Assembly: GCA_030148915.1 (NCBI GenBank)
Contig: JASBSN010000090.1
Coordinates: 38,163 to 102,162, forward strand
Length of the DNA: 64,000 bases
DNA from: Thiogranum sp.
GTDB lineage: Bacteria; Pseudomonadota; Gammaproteobacteria; DSM-19610
Direction of reading: 5' to 3'
Under the pieces are notes generated by a model. That model was not told the origin of the DNA, made no database searches, and worked only from the letters and a program-made list of their open reading frames with translations. Made by a program: the position numbers and the translations under genes. Numbering within the stretch: the stretch's first letter is position 1; the number at the start of each line of letters is the position of its first letter. Of the stretch, positions 44,965-53,398 are shown in pieces.

Positions 44965-47323
44965 CAGCGACGGCTTTAGCGCCGACCAGGCTCCCGGCTC
45001 GCCCGGTATGGCGCCGAACTGGTGTAACGGCGCCAAGCAGATGGTCGGCACCACCCTCGGTCCGGCCCGTGTCTGGTTCACCGTCGGGCAAGGCATTCTC
45101 AACGAAATTTACTACCCGCGCGTGGATATACCTCAGGTGCGCGATCTCGGTATTATTGTCGCCGACGGCCGGGGGTTCTGGCAGGAAGTCAAACGCCTTG
45201 GCGACTGTCGCGTGACCTGTGCCGGTGCCGGCATTCCCGCCGTGACGGTGGTGCATCGTCATCCGCGTTTCACCCTCACCCAGCGTCTGGTTCCGGAACC
45301 GAACCGCGATGTGATGCTGATGGAAATCACGCTGGAAGGCGACGATGCGTTGCGCCCCTATGTGCTGCTGGCACCGCACCTTGGTGGCACCGGCCGCCAG
45401 AATCAGGCCGAAGCCGGGCGCTACCGCACGCGGCGCGTGCTGTGGGCCGAGCAGGGGCCGTTCGGTTTGGCGCTGGCGGCCGTTGATACCCAGCAGCAGG
45501 ATGTCCTGGGGCCCTGTAGCGCCGGCTATTCGGGGGCCTCTGACGGTTGGCAGGATTTCAACCGCAACGGCTGTATGCAGGAACGTTACCGCTGCGCGGG
45601 CCCCGGCAATGTGGCGCTGACCGGCGCTCTGCCACGTCGTGCGGTCGTTGCCCTGGGTTTCGGCAACAGCCGCGAGGCCGCGGCGACGCTGGCGGTATCG
45701 GCGTTGCTGCACCCCTTTGAGCTGATCTGGCAACAGCAAATCGAGCACTGGCAGGCTTGGCATGAACGCTGTCGACTGCCAGGGCCGAACCCGGTGAGCC
45801 TTGCCGGGCCGCTTGACGACCTGGTCAAAACCAGCGCCATGGTGTTGCGCGTGCACCATGACCAGACTTTTCGTGGCGCGCTGATCGCCAGTCTCAGCGT
45901 GCCCTGGGGGGAAACCTCCGAGGAGCGTCCCGGCTACCACCTGGTCTGGCCCCGCGATCTGGTCGAATGCGCGCAGGCCCTGCTGGCGCTGGGCTCAGAG
46001 ATCGAGGCCCGCGAGATCCTGCGCTATCTGCTGGCCACACAGCTGGAGGATGGCAGCTGGTACCAGAACCAATGGCTGGGTGGTAAACCCTACTGGACCG
46101 GTGTGCAGCTCGACCAGGTGGCTTTCCCCGTGCTGCTGGCGGGCATCCTGGCCGAGCGCGGCGCGCTGGACGGCATCGAGGTGGGGCGCATGGTGCAGCG
46201 GGCGTTGGGCTTTATCGCCGCCAATGGTCCGGTCAGTCCGCAGGACCGCTGGGAGGAGAACAGCGGGGTGAGCACCTTTACCATGGCGGTGTGTATCGCC
46301 GCGCTGGTATCGGGGGCGCCGTTTCTCGGCGCCGCCGAGGAGGCTTTTGCCCTGGAACTGGCCGATTACTGGAACGCGCGCCTGGACGCCTGGACCGCGG
46401 TCTGCGATACCGCTTTCGCCGAGGCCGGGGGTGTCCACAGCTATTACCTGCGCATCATGCCCAGCGCGGCGTTGCTCGATCCCTCGGTACTGACCAGCGT
46501 CATGCCGATCAAAAATCGTCAGCTCGACCCCGGTCTGCTCCCGAGCGAACAGGTCGGCGTGGATTTTCTGCAACTGGTGCGTTACGGCCTGCGTGAGCCC
46601 GACGACCCTTTGGTGCGCGATACGTTGAAGCTGGTGGACCGCCAATTGCGGGTCGAGCTGGCGCAGGGGTCGGCCTGGTACCGTTACACCGGCGACGGCT
46701 ACGGTGAGCACGCCGATGGCCGTCCCTACGACGGCACCGGTCGCGGTCGTCTCTGGCCGTTACTGACCGGCGAGCGCGGCCATTATGAATTGGTGCGCGG
46801 CGCAGACGCCCTCCCTTACCTGCAAGCGATGGCCGCCATGGCGGGGCAAACTGGCATGCTCCCGGAACAGGTGTGGGACACCGATGATATTGCCGCGCGC
46901 GGCCTGCGGCGCGGACGCGCCACCGGTTCGGCCATGCCGCTGGCCTGGGCGCACGCCGAGTACATCAAGCTGGCCTGTTCCATTGCCGAAGGGCGCCCTG
47001 TCGATCGGCCGCAAGCGCTCTGGGTTCGCTACCGCGGCCAGCGCCCCCAGGCGCACCTCTGGTACTGGTCTCCCGCGGCCCCGCTGCGGGCCTTGGCGCG
47101 CGGCGCGCGCCTGGGCGTGTGCCTGCCCGCGCCGGCCACCGTGCTGTGGCGCTGTGACGGCGGTCCCGAGCGCTCGCTCGCCACCCACCCGCTGGCGCTC
47201 GGTGTGCACATCGCCCGCCTGCCCGCCGCCGAGGCGCACGCCCGGCGTATCGAATTCAGGCTCCAGGGTTACGCTCGCGCCGATACCCTGTATGCTGTGC
47301 AGATTGCTGCCGACTCCGGGTGA
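44939..47323 (+). CDS. GH15 glucoamylase/glucodextranase-family glycoside hydrolase
   Basis: The 794-residue protein begins with the N-terminal beta-sandwich domain found in glucodextranase-type GH15 enzymes (GPARVWFTVGQGILNEIYYPRVD) and continues with an (alpha/alpha)6 barrel. Catalytic landmarks are HLVWPRDLVE, the acid Glu in QDRWEENSG and the base Glu in RLWPLLTGERGHYEL. It would release glucose from the non-reducing ends of alpha-glucans. No signal peptide is present, so the substrate is intracellular, such as glycogen or maltodextrin. Starts at 44939, 44948 and 44957 are all in frame inside the end of zwf; I list the longest. Confidence 0.87.
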   Translation: MTGMRGVTDSDGFSADQAPGSPGMAPNWCNGAKQMVGTTLGPARVWFTVGQGILNEIYYPRVDIPQVRDLGIIVADGRGFWQEVKRLGDCRVTCAGAGIPAVTVVHRHPRFTLTQRLVPEPNRDVMLMEITLEGDDALRPYVLLAPHLGGTGRQNQAEAGRYRTRRVLWAEQGPFGLALAAVDTQQQDVLGPCSAGYSGASDGWQDFNRNGCMQERYRCAGPGNVALTGALPRRAVVALGFGNSREAAATLAVSALLHPFELIWQQQIEHWQAWHERCRLPGPNPVSLAGPLDDLVKTSAMVLRVHHDQTFRGALIASLSVPWGETSEERPGYHLVWPRDLVECAQALLALGSEIEAREILRYLLATQLEDGSWYQNQWLGGKPYWTGVQLDQVAFPVLLAGILAERGALDGIEVGRMVQRALGFIAANGPVSPQDRWEENSGVSTFTMAVCIAALVSGAPFLGAAEEAFALELADYWNARLDAWTAVCDTAFAEAGGVHSYYLRIMPSAALLDPSVLTSVMPIKNRQLDPGLLPSEQVGVDFLQLVRYGLREPDDPLVRDTLKLVDRQLRVELAQGSAWYRYTGDGYGEHADGRPYDGTGRGRLWPLLTGERGHYELVRGADALPYLQAMAAMAGQTGMLPEQVWDTDDIAARGLRRGRATGSAMPLAWAHAEYIKLACSIAEGRPVDRPQALWVRYRGQRPQAHLWYWSPAAPLRALARGARLGVCLPAPATVLWRCDGGPERSLATHPLALGVHIARLPAAEAHARRIEFRLQGYARADTLYAVQIAADSG

Positions 47324-47435
47324 GGACGCTGTTGAACAATCTGCCCGTCAAGACTATTGAACGCATGAAAACTCCGCAATATCAGTGCCAGCGCGCCAGG
47401 CCTGACGATCCGATCAACACCCCCTTGCAGGCCTC

Positions 47436-47900
47436 ATGAAGCGGCGTGAACCGCCCCGCGATAGCGACGCGCTGCCGGTCGTCGGCTGGCGCGAGTGGGT
47501 GAGTCTGCCCGGCCTGGGTATCGAACGTATCAAAGCGAAAACCGATACCGGTGCCAGAACCTCCGCGCTACATGCGTTTTATGTCGAGCCCTTTCAGCGC
47601 CAGGGGGTCGACTGGATACGCTTCCGTATCCATCCGGTGCAGCGGCACAACGACACAGTGGTGGAATGCGAGGCGCCGGTACACGATCGCCGCGTGGTGA
47701 CCGATTCCGGGGGGCACAGCGAAGAGCGCTATGTCATCTCCACACCGGTGCGGTTGGCCGAGCGCGAGTGGCCGATCGAACTGACGCTCACCAACCGCGA
47801 CACCATGCGCTTTCGCATGCTGATGGGCCGCGTCGCGCTGCGCGGCCGCTTTCTGGTCGATCCCTCCGCGTCTTATCTCATCGGCAAAGGCCAGCGCTAG
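47436..47900 (+). CDS. RimB-like retropepsin-type protease
   Basis: The 154-residue protein belongs to the family formerly labelled ATP-dependent zinc protease (PF05618) and now known as retropepsin-like. The active-site motif is [12 protein letters not shown] with Asp 37, followed by the flap-like [10 protein letters not shown] and RMLMGRVAL, the usual second part of the fold. In Pseudomonas the family member RimB is encoded with RimK, the S6 glutamate ligase. Here it lies 6 kb from an RLAN-type RimK and alone on its strand, 112 bases after the GH15 gene. A functional link to the ligase is inferred, not shown. Confidence 0.83.
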   Translation: MKRREPPRDSDALPVVGWREWVSLPGLGIERIKAKTDTGARTSALHAFYVEPFQRQGVDWIRFRIHPVQRHNDTVVECEAPVHDRRVVTDSGGHSEERYVISTPVRLAEREWPIELTLTNRDTMRFRMLMGRVALRGRFLVDPSASYLIGKGQR

Positions 47901-48174
47901 AGCGGGATTCGGCGCCTTGCCGGCTCTTGCACGCGTTGGCTGAGCGGGAACTTTAGCGCCCCACGCACCTCTATGTTTGTGTTCTCACCCGTGCGACTGT
48001 AGACAAAGCGCTGTGCCCCAGGTGTATGAGAATAGTGGCTGTCAGGACGCCGTAAACGGCCCCGCCGCACGCCCTTTTCGCTAGCGGTTTTGCCTGAGCC
48101 GCATTCATGCACACAGCGCTTTACGACGTTTTAACATTTATCAGGAAAACTTTTCTGCGGCCCTAGGATTCATC

Positions 48175-49176
48175 ATGACATCATCGTTAAGCTCCCCTGA
48201 CGCCGCTCCCCCGGCATCGGCCCACGCCGCCATGCAGCGCTTGCGCGACTACCTCGAAGCAGAAATCATCGGTCAGCAGGCGTTGGTCGGACGGCTGTTG
48301 ATGGCCTTGCTGGCCGGAGGGCATGTGTTGGTCGAAGGTGCGCCCGGCCTGGCCAAGACACGTGCCGTCAAGACTCTGGCCGCGGGGTTGGACGCCGAGT
48401 TTCACCGCATCCAATTCACCCCCGACCTGCTGCCGGCGGATCTTACCGGCGGCGACGTGTTTCACCCTGAAGACGCCAGCTTCCGATTTCAGCCGGGTCC
48501 GATTTTTCACAACCTGCTGCTGGCCGACGAAATCAACCGCGCGCCGGCCAAAGTCCAGTCGGCGCTGCTGGAGGCGATGGGCGAGGGCCAGGTTACCGTG
48601 GGCGCTCACAGCTACGCCCTGCCCGAGTTGTTTCTGGTCATGGCGACCCAGAATCCCATCGAACAGGAGGGCACTTATCCGTTGCCGGAGGCGCAGCTGG
48701 ATCGCTTCCTGTTCCATGTGCGCGTGGACTACCCCTCGCGCGAGGCCAGCCGTCGGATACTTCGGCTGGTGCGCAGCGAGAGCCTGAGCGGGGTGGCGGA
48801 CAATCGCGTGGAACAACTCTCGCAGGCGGATGTATTCACCGCTCGCCGGGAAACTCTGCGCCTGCACCTGGCCGAGACGGTGGAGGACTATCTGGTCGAG
48901 TTGGTCGAGGCCAGCCGCGCGCCGGGTGCTTATTCGGCGGAGCTTGCCGACTGGGTGCGCTGGGGCGCCAGCCCACGCGGCGCCATCGGTCTGGAGCGCG
49001 GTGCCCGCGCGCACGCCTGGCTATCCGGGCGTGATTTTGTCACCCCCGAGGACGTCCAGGCGATTGCCGCCGATGTTCTGCGTCACCGCATTCTACTCAA
49101 CTATGAAGCCGAGGCGGAGGGTATCAGCACCCAGCGCTTCATCGAGGAGCTGCTGGCTCGTGTCCCGGCGCCATGA
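48175..49176 (+). CDS. MoxR-family AAA+ ATPase
   Basis: The 333-residue ATPase has Walker A EGAPGLAKT near 60, Walker B LLADEINRAP near 118, sensor MATQNPIEQEGTYPLPEAQLDRF and the C-terminal lid domain of MoxR proteins. These ATPases act as chaperones for partners with von Willebrand factor A domains. It opens a six-gene operon in which every junction overlaps: DUF58, DUF4381, BatA, BatB-BatC and BatD. AGGA lies 6 bases before the ATG. The 274-base upstream region contains no gene. Confidence 0.92.
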   Translation: MTSSLSSPDAAPPASAHAAMQRLRDYLEAEIIGQQALVGRLLMALLAGGHVLVEGAPGLAKTRAVKTLAAGLDAEFHRIQFTPDLLPADLTGGDVFHPEDASFRFQPGPIFHNLLLADEINRAPAKVQSALLEAMGEGQVTVGAHSYALPELFLVMATQNPIEQEGTYPLPEAQLDRFLFHVRVDYPSREASRRILRLVRSESLSGVADNRVEQLSQADVFTARRETLRLHLAETVEDYLVELVEASRAPGAYSAELADWVRWGASPRGAIGLERGARAHAWLSGRDFVTPEDVQAIAADVLRHRILLNYEAEAEGISTQRFIEELLARVPAP

Positions 49177-50083
49177 TCCCGAAGACGTATTCCCGTCACT
49201 GGCGCAACTGATAGCTCTGCGCGGCGCGGCGCGCGGTTTGCAGCTGGATGCGCATCAGCTGGCTTTGTCGGTGCACTCGGGCGGCTATCGCTCGGTGTAC
49301 CGCGGCCGGGGTCTGGAGTTCGACGAGGTTCGCGTCTACCAACCGGGCGATGAAGTGCGCGATATCGACTGGCGGGTGACCGCCAGGCGCGGCACGGTGC
49401 ACACCAAGCTCTACCGCGAAGAGCGCGAGCGTCCGGTCCAGTTGCTCGTCGACTTGAACCCCGGCATGTTGTTCGGCAGCCGGCGCTTGAAATCGGCGCA
49501 GGCGCTGCATGCGGCAGCGCTGCTTGCCTGGGCCGCGGAGCAGGCCGGCGACCGCTTGGGTGGCGTCGTGGTCGCCGCCGACGGGCACGTCGCCCGACGC
49601 GCGCGACCCCGGCGCACGGCCGTCCTCGCCTTGCTGAAGGCGTTGGTCGAATTGCAGCCGCGCGTGGTACGGCCACCGGCCTCAGGCGTGCTGACCGAGG
49701 GGCTCAAACGGCTGGTGTATACCGCGCATCCGGGCAGCCTGATCCCGGTGATCAGTGACTTCCAGCATCTGGACGCCGAGAGTGAACGCCACCTGCGGCG
49801 ATTGCGCGAGCACGCCGATCTTCTCCTGGTGTGGGTTTTCGATCCGCTGGAAGCCGAACCACCCCCGCCCGGGCGCTACCGGCTGGGGGTGCCGGGACAA
49901 CTGCTCGACCTTGACAGCCGCGCCACGGCCACGCTCTGGCGCCAGCGTTTCAGCGCACAGCGCACTGCGCTTGAACAGCTCGCTGCGCGGCTCGGTTGCC
50001 CGCTGTTGCAGCTCGCCACCGATGCACAGGCGGCGCGGGTTCTCGGCGCCGGACTGGTCCGTCGGCGACGGACGGCGGCATGA
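49160..50083 (+). CDS. DUF58-domain protein of the Bat operon
   Basis: From GTG 49160 (GAGGAG 10 bases upstream) the protein has 307 residues and overlaps the MoxR gene by 17 bases. The DUF58 signature is clear: SGGYRSVYRGRGLEFDEVRVYQPGDEVRDIDWRVTARRGTVHTKLYREER. A degenerate vWA-like fold (VQLLVDLNPGMLFGSRRLKSA) follows. DUF58 proteins are constant partners of MoxR ATPases, though their activity is unknown. The next gene overlaps by 4 bases. Confidence 0.87.
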   Translation: MSRRHDPEDVFPSLAQLIALRGAARGLQLDAHQLALSVHSGGYRSVYRGRGLEFDEVRVYQPGDEVRDIDWRVTARRGTVHTKLYREERERPVQLLVDLNPGMLFGSRRLKSAQALHAAALLAWAAEQAGDRLGGVVVAADGHVARRARPRRTAVLALLKALVELQPRVVRPPASGVLTEGLKRLVYTAHPGSLIPVISDFQHLDAESERHLRRLREHADLLLVWVFDPLEAEPPPPGRYRLGVPGQLLDLDSRATATLWRQRFSAQRTALEQLAARLGCPLLQLATDAQAARVLGAGLVRRRRTAA

Positions 50084-50553
50084 GCGGCACGCCATCCGCC
50101 GCTGCGCTTGCCGCACTGCGTCCCCTGCATCCGCCGGCGCCGGTGGGCTGGTGGCCACCGGCACCCGGGTGGTGGCTGTTGCTGGCGATCGCAGTGCTGC
50201 TGCTGTTGTCGTTCTGGTGGTATCGCCGTCGCAGCCTGCTGAGGCGCGCCGCGCTCGGCGAGTTGCGGAACCTCGAGCGCAATGTAACCGATAACGCGCA
50301 GCTGGCGGGTGCTGTCAACCAGCTGTTACGGCGTTTCGCGCTGACCCGTTTTCCGCAGCGTCAGGTTGCGTCGTTGAGCGGCGAGGCGTGGCTGGCGTTT
50401 CTCGATGCCCATTCGTCTGCTGGCGGGTTTGTCACCGGGCCGGGTCGCGTGCTGGTGAGCGCGCCGTATGCCACGCACTGCACGCTCGATCGCGCCGCAT
50501 TGCTCGCGCTCGCGCGGCGGTGGATCTGTCGGCAGCGGGGGGGGCGCGCATGA
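50080..50553 (+). CDS. DUF4381 membrane protein of the Bat operon
   Basis: The 157-residue product has the family opening LRPLHPPAPVGWWPPAPGWW, one membrane helix (about 29-44, WWLLLAIAVLLLLSFWW) and a cytoplasmic helical domain with NQLLRRFALTRFP and GEAWLAFLD. DUF4381 proteins are found in proteobacterial MoxR-Bat operons between DUF58 and BatA. Start and stop both overlap the neighbouring genes by 4 bases (ATGA). Confidence 0.85.
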   Translation: MSGTPSAAALAALRPLHPPAPVGWWPPAPGWWLLLAIAVLLLLSFWWYRRRSLLRRAALGELRNLERNVTDNAQLAGAVNQLLRRFALTRFPQRQVASLSGEAWLAFLDAHSSAGGFVTGPGRVLVSAPYATHCTLDRAALLALARRWICRQRGGRA

Positions 50554-51542
50554 TCCACCTCGCCTGGCCCTGGTTGCTGTTGGCGCTGCCCCTACCCTGG
50601 CTGGTGCGGCGCTGGGGGTCACCGGCACCGACCGGTAGCTCGGGCGCGCTGTTCGCGCCGTTCGTTGTTGGCTTGACCACCGCTGCAGCGGCCGCGACGG
50701 CGCGGCGTGCGCAGCGCGGGCTGTGGCTGGCGGCACTGATATGGGTCTGTCTGCTGGCCGCCGCCAGTCGCCCGCAATGGCTCGGCGAGCCGGTCAGTGT
50801 GCCGCAGAGCGGGCGCAACCTGATCCTCGCCATCGACGTTTCCGGCAGTATGGAAACCCCCGATCTGGATCTCAACGGTAGCCGGGCGACCCGTCTCGAT
50901 GTGGTCAAGCAGGTGGCCGGTGAATTCGTTTCCCGCCGCGGCGGGGACCGGGTCGGACTGATTCTGTTCGGCACCCGGCCTTACCTTCAGGCGCCGTTGA
51001 CGTTCGATCATACGACCGTGCGCCAGTTTCTCAATGAAGCGGTAATCGGCGTGGCCGGGCGTGAAACCGCCATCGGCGATGCCATCGGTCTGGCGGTGAA
51101 GCGCTTGCGCCGGGCGCCGGGCCAAGAGGCGGTCCTGGTGTTGTTGACCGATGGGCGCAATACCGCGGGCGTGCTCTCGCCGCGGCAGGCGGCGAAGCTG
51201 GCCGCGCAGAGTGGTCTGCGCATTTATACCATCGGCGTCGGCGCCGGGCAGATGCGCGTGCGCGGGCTGTTGGGTACGCAATTGGTCAACCCGTCGGCGG
51301 ATCTCGATGAGGGCACGCTCAAGGCGGTCGCCGAAGCGACCGGCGGCCAGTACTTTCGTGCGCGCGACCGGCAGGACCTCGAAGCGGTGTACGCACGGCT
51401 CGATGAGTTGGAGCCGGTGGCGGGCAAAGGTCAGCTGGTACGCCCGGTGACCGCGCTCTATCCTTGGCCGCTGGGCGCGGCACTGTTGCTCAGCCTCATC
51501 CTGAGTGCGCTCGGTCTGCGCCGTCGGCAGGTAGCGGCGTGA
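50550..51542 (+). CDS. batA: BatA-like vWA-domain membrane protein
   Basis: The 330-residue protein has membrane helices near the N-terminus (4-19 and about 57-76) and at the C-terminus, around a von Willebrand factor A domain from about 88 to 290. The MIDAS metal site is intact: DVSGSM, the Thr in ETAIGDAIG and LTDGRNTAG. Bat proteins were named for Bacteroides aerotolerance, and in other bacteria are linked to envelope or oxidative stress. It starts inside the stop of the DUF4381 gene and overlaps the BatB-BatC gene by 4 bases. Confidence 0.88.
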   Translation: MIHLAWPWLLLALPLPWLVRRWGSPAPTGSSGALFAPFVVGLTTAAAAATARRAQRGLWLAALIWVCLLAAASRPQWLGEPVSVPQSGRNLILAIDVSGSMETPDLDLNGSRATRLDVVKQVAGEFVSRRGGDRVGLILFGTRPYLQAPLTFDHTTVRQFLNEAVIGVAGRETAIGDAIGLAVKRLRRAPGQEAVLVLLTDGRNTAGVLSPRQAAKLAAQSGLRIYTIGVGAGQMRVRGLLGTQLVNPSADLDEGTLKAVAEATGGQYFRARDRQDLEAVYARLDELEPVAGKGQLVRPVTALYPWPLGAALLLSLILSALGLRRRQVAA

Positions 51543-53398
51543 GCGCCTTTCACTTCCTGCGACCGGCTTGGTTACTGGCCGCCTTGCCATTGCTGGTGCT
51601 GTTGATCGTGTTGTGGCGGCAACGGGCGGGCAATAGCCGTTGGCATGGCGTTGTGGCGCCCGCGCTGTTGCCGCATCTGCTGCTCGACACGGCCCGCGCG
51701 GCGGGGCGACTGCCTTGGTTACTGTTGGGTGCCGGCTGGTTGCTGGCGATTGTCGCCTTGGCAGGGCCGACCTGGGAGCGTCAGCCGCAAGCGGTGTTCC
51801 GCGCACCGGCGGATGTCGTCGTGGTGCTCGATCTGTCGCCGTCGATGGCCGCGACCGATCTGCAGCCCGACCGCCTGACGCGTGCACGCCTGGCGATTAG
51901 GCGCCTATTGTCCGCCACGCAGGAGGGGCGCACCGCTTTGGTGGTGTTCGCCGGCGAACCCCACGTGGTCGCGCCGCTGACCGACGATACCGCCACCATC
52001 GAGGCACTGCTACCGGCGCTCTCGGTGGATATTATGCCGGTGCCGGGCGATCGCGCGGCTGCGGCCCTGCGTAAAGCCGGCGAGTTGTTGCAGCGTGTGG
52101 ACAGCACGCACGGCGAAGTCCTGTTGTTGAGCGACGGTGTCGCCGATCCCGCCGACAGCCTGAATGCGATTCACTCGCTGCGCCGCCAGGGCGTGGTGAC
52201 TTCGGTAATCGGTGTGGGTACCTTGAGCGGTGCGCCCGTTGCCGCCGCCGGTGGCGGTTTCGAGACCAGCGCGCAGGGCAAGCCCCGGCTGGCCCGCCTT
52301 GACGAGGCCGGTCTGAGCGCACTGGCCGCCGCCGGCGGCGGCCATTACCAGCGTCTGGGCAGCGGCCAAACGCTGGTGCCGTTTGGGCGCCGGGTGGATC
52401 GGGATCCCGGTCATGCCCGTAGTGATCGGCGCGCAGCAGTGCGCTGGGTGGAGGAAGGTCCGTGGCTGCTGTTGCCGCTGCTGCTGCTGGCCGCCGCCGG
52501 GTTTCGCCGCGGCTGGCTGGGTGTGTTGCTGATGTGTGTGCTGCTGCCGCCGCAACCGGCGCAGGCGTTCAGCTGGAAGGATCTATGGCTGCGGCCCGAT
52601 CAGCAGGCCAGCCGCCTGTTGCAACGCGGCGACGCAGCGGGCGCGGCCGGGCGCTTTGACAATCCCCGCTGGCGGGCGACTGCGCAGTACCGCGCTGGCG
52701 ACTATGCCTCGGCGGCTAAGAGCTTTAATCAGGACGATCCCGACAGCCTCTATAACCGGGGTAATGCGCTGGCGCGGGCGGGTCAGTTGCAAGCGGCCAA
52801 AGCCGCTTACGAGGCGGCATTGGCCAGGGATAGCGAAAATCCGGACGCGCGCTTCAATCGCGACCTGATCGATAAACTGTTGCGCAGCCAGCAAGGCCAG
52901 CAAGGCCAGCAAGGTCAGCAAGGTCAGCAAGGTCAGCAAGGTCAGCAAGGTCAGCAAGGTCAGCAAGGTCAGCAGCCGGGCGCTTCGGGACAAGGCCGGC
53001 AGCCTGCTGACAGGCAAGCGGCTAAGCGCGGTGCCGCCGAGGGGAGCGAGGCCTCATCGGCGCGGCCGTCCGCGCCGCCGGGTGCGTCGACCGACCATCC
53101 TTCGGCCGGGCCAGGCGAGTCAGCCGAACCGGCCGTTAGCACACACGACAGCGCGGCAGACGCGCGCGCCGATCTGACCGGAGCGGCGCAGCGGCCAGCC
53201 GGCGCGCCGGCGCAAGCGGGTGGAACGTCCGCGCCGTCGGTGGCGCAAGCAGGTGCCGGCGAGCAGCCGGCGAAAAGTGAAAAGGATCTCGCCCTCGAGC
53301 AATGGCTGCGCCAGGTGCCCGATGATCCGGCCGGCCTGCTGCGACGCAAATTCATGCTCGATCACTTGTTACGCCAGAAGGAAGGACAAGCACCATGA
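51539..53398 (+). CDS. BatB-BatC fusion: vWA domain plus TPR and QQG-repeat tail
   Basis: This 619-residue protein combines what are two genes in Bacteroides. Residues about 85-280 are a vWA domain with MIDAS DLSPSM, flanked by membrane helices. After the helix near 320-340 a BatC-like part begins with FSWKDLWLRPDQQASRLL and tetratricopeptide repeats (YRAGDYASAAKSF, DSLYNRGNALARAGQLQAAKAAYEAAL). Residues from about 451 are nine QQG triplets and then a Pro/Ala/Ser/Gly-rich disordered stretch before the terminal LEQWLRQVPDDPAGLLRRKF motif. Such fusions are common in Gammaproteobacteria. GTG start overlaps batA; batD overlaps the end by 4 bases. Confidence 0.87.
   Translation: MSAFHFLRPAWLLAALPLLVLLIVLWRQRAGNSRWHGVVAPALLPHLLLDTARAAGRLPWLLLGAGWLLAIVALAGPTWERQPQAVFRAPADVVVVLDLSPSMAATDLQPDRLTRARLAIRRLLSATQEGRTALVVFAGEPHVVAPLTDDTATIEALLPALSVDIMPVPGDRAAAALRKAGELLQRVDSTHGEVLLLSDGVADPADSLNAIHSLRRQGVVTSVIGVGTLSGAPVAAAGGGFETSAQGKPRLARLDEAGLSALAAAGGGHYQRLGSGQTLVPFGRRVDRDPGHARSDRRAAVRWVEEGPWLLLPLLLLAAAGFRRGWLGVLLMCVLLPPQPAQAFSWKDLWLRPDQQASRLLQRGDAAGAAGRFDNPRWRATAQYRAGDYASAAKSFNQDDPDSLYNRGNALARAGQLQAAKAAYEAALARDSENPDARFNRDLIDKLLRSQQGQQGQQGQQGQQGQQGQQGQQGQQGQQPGASGQGRQPADRQAAKRGAAEGSEASSARPSAPPGASTDHPSAGPGESAEPAVSTHDSAADARADLTGAAQRPAGAPAQAGGTSAPSVAQAGAGEQPAKSEKDLALEQWLRQVPDDPAGLLRRKFMLDHLLRQKEGQAP
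52889..52975 (+). repeat. In-frame 9-bp tandem repeat encoding QQG
   Basis: Nine consecutive copies of CAGCAAGG(C/T) run from 52889 to 52969, followed by CAGCAG. The first two units end in C and the remaining seven are identical and end in T, which suggests recent slippage expansion. Because the unit is 9 bp, copy-number change alters linker length without shifting the frame. Confidence 0.95.

Noticed and set aside
52889-52975. Tandem repeat as a possible CRISPR array
   Set aside because: The units are 9 bp, have no spacers and are in frame within a gene.
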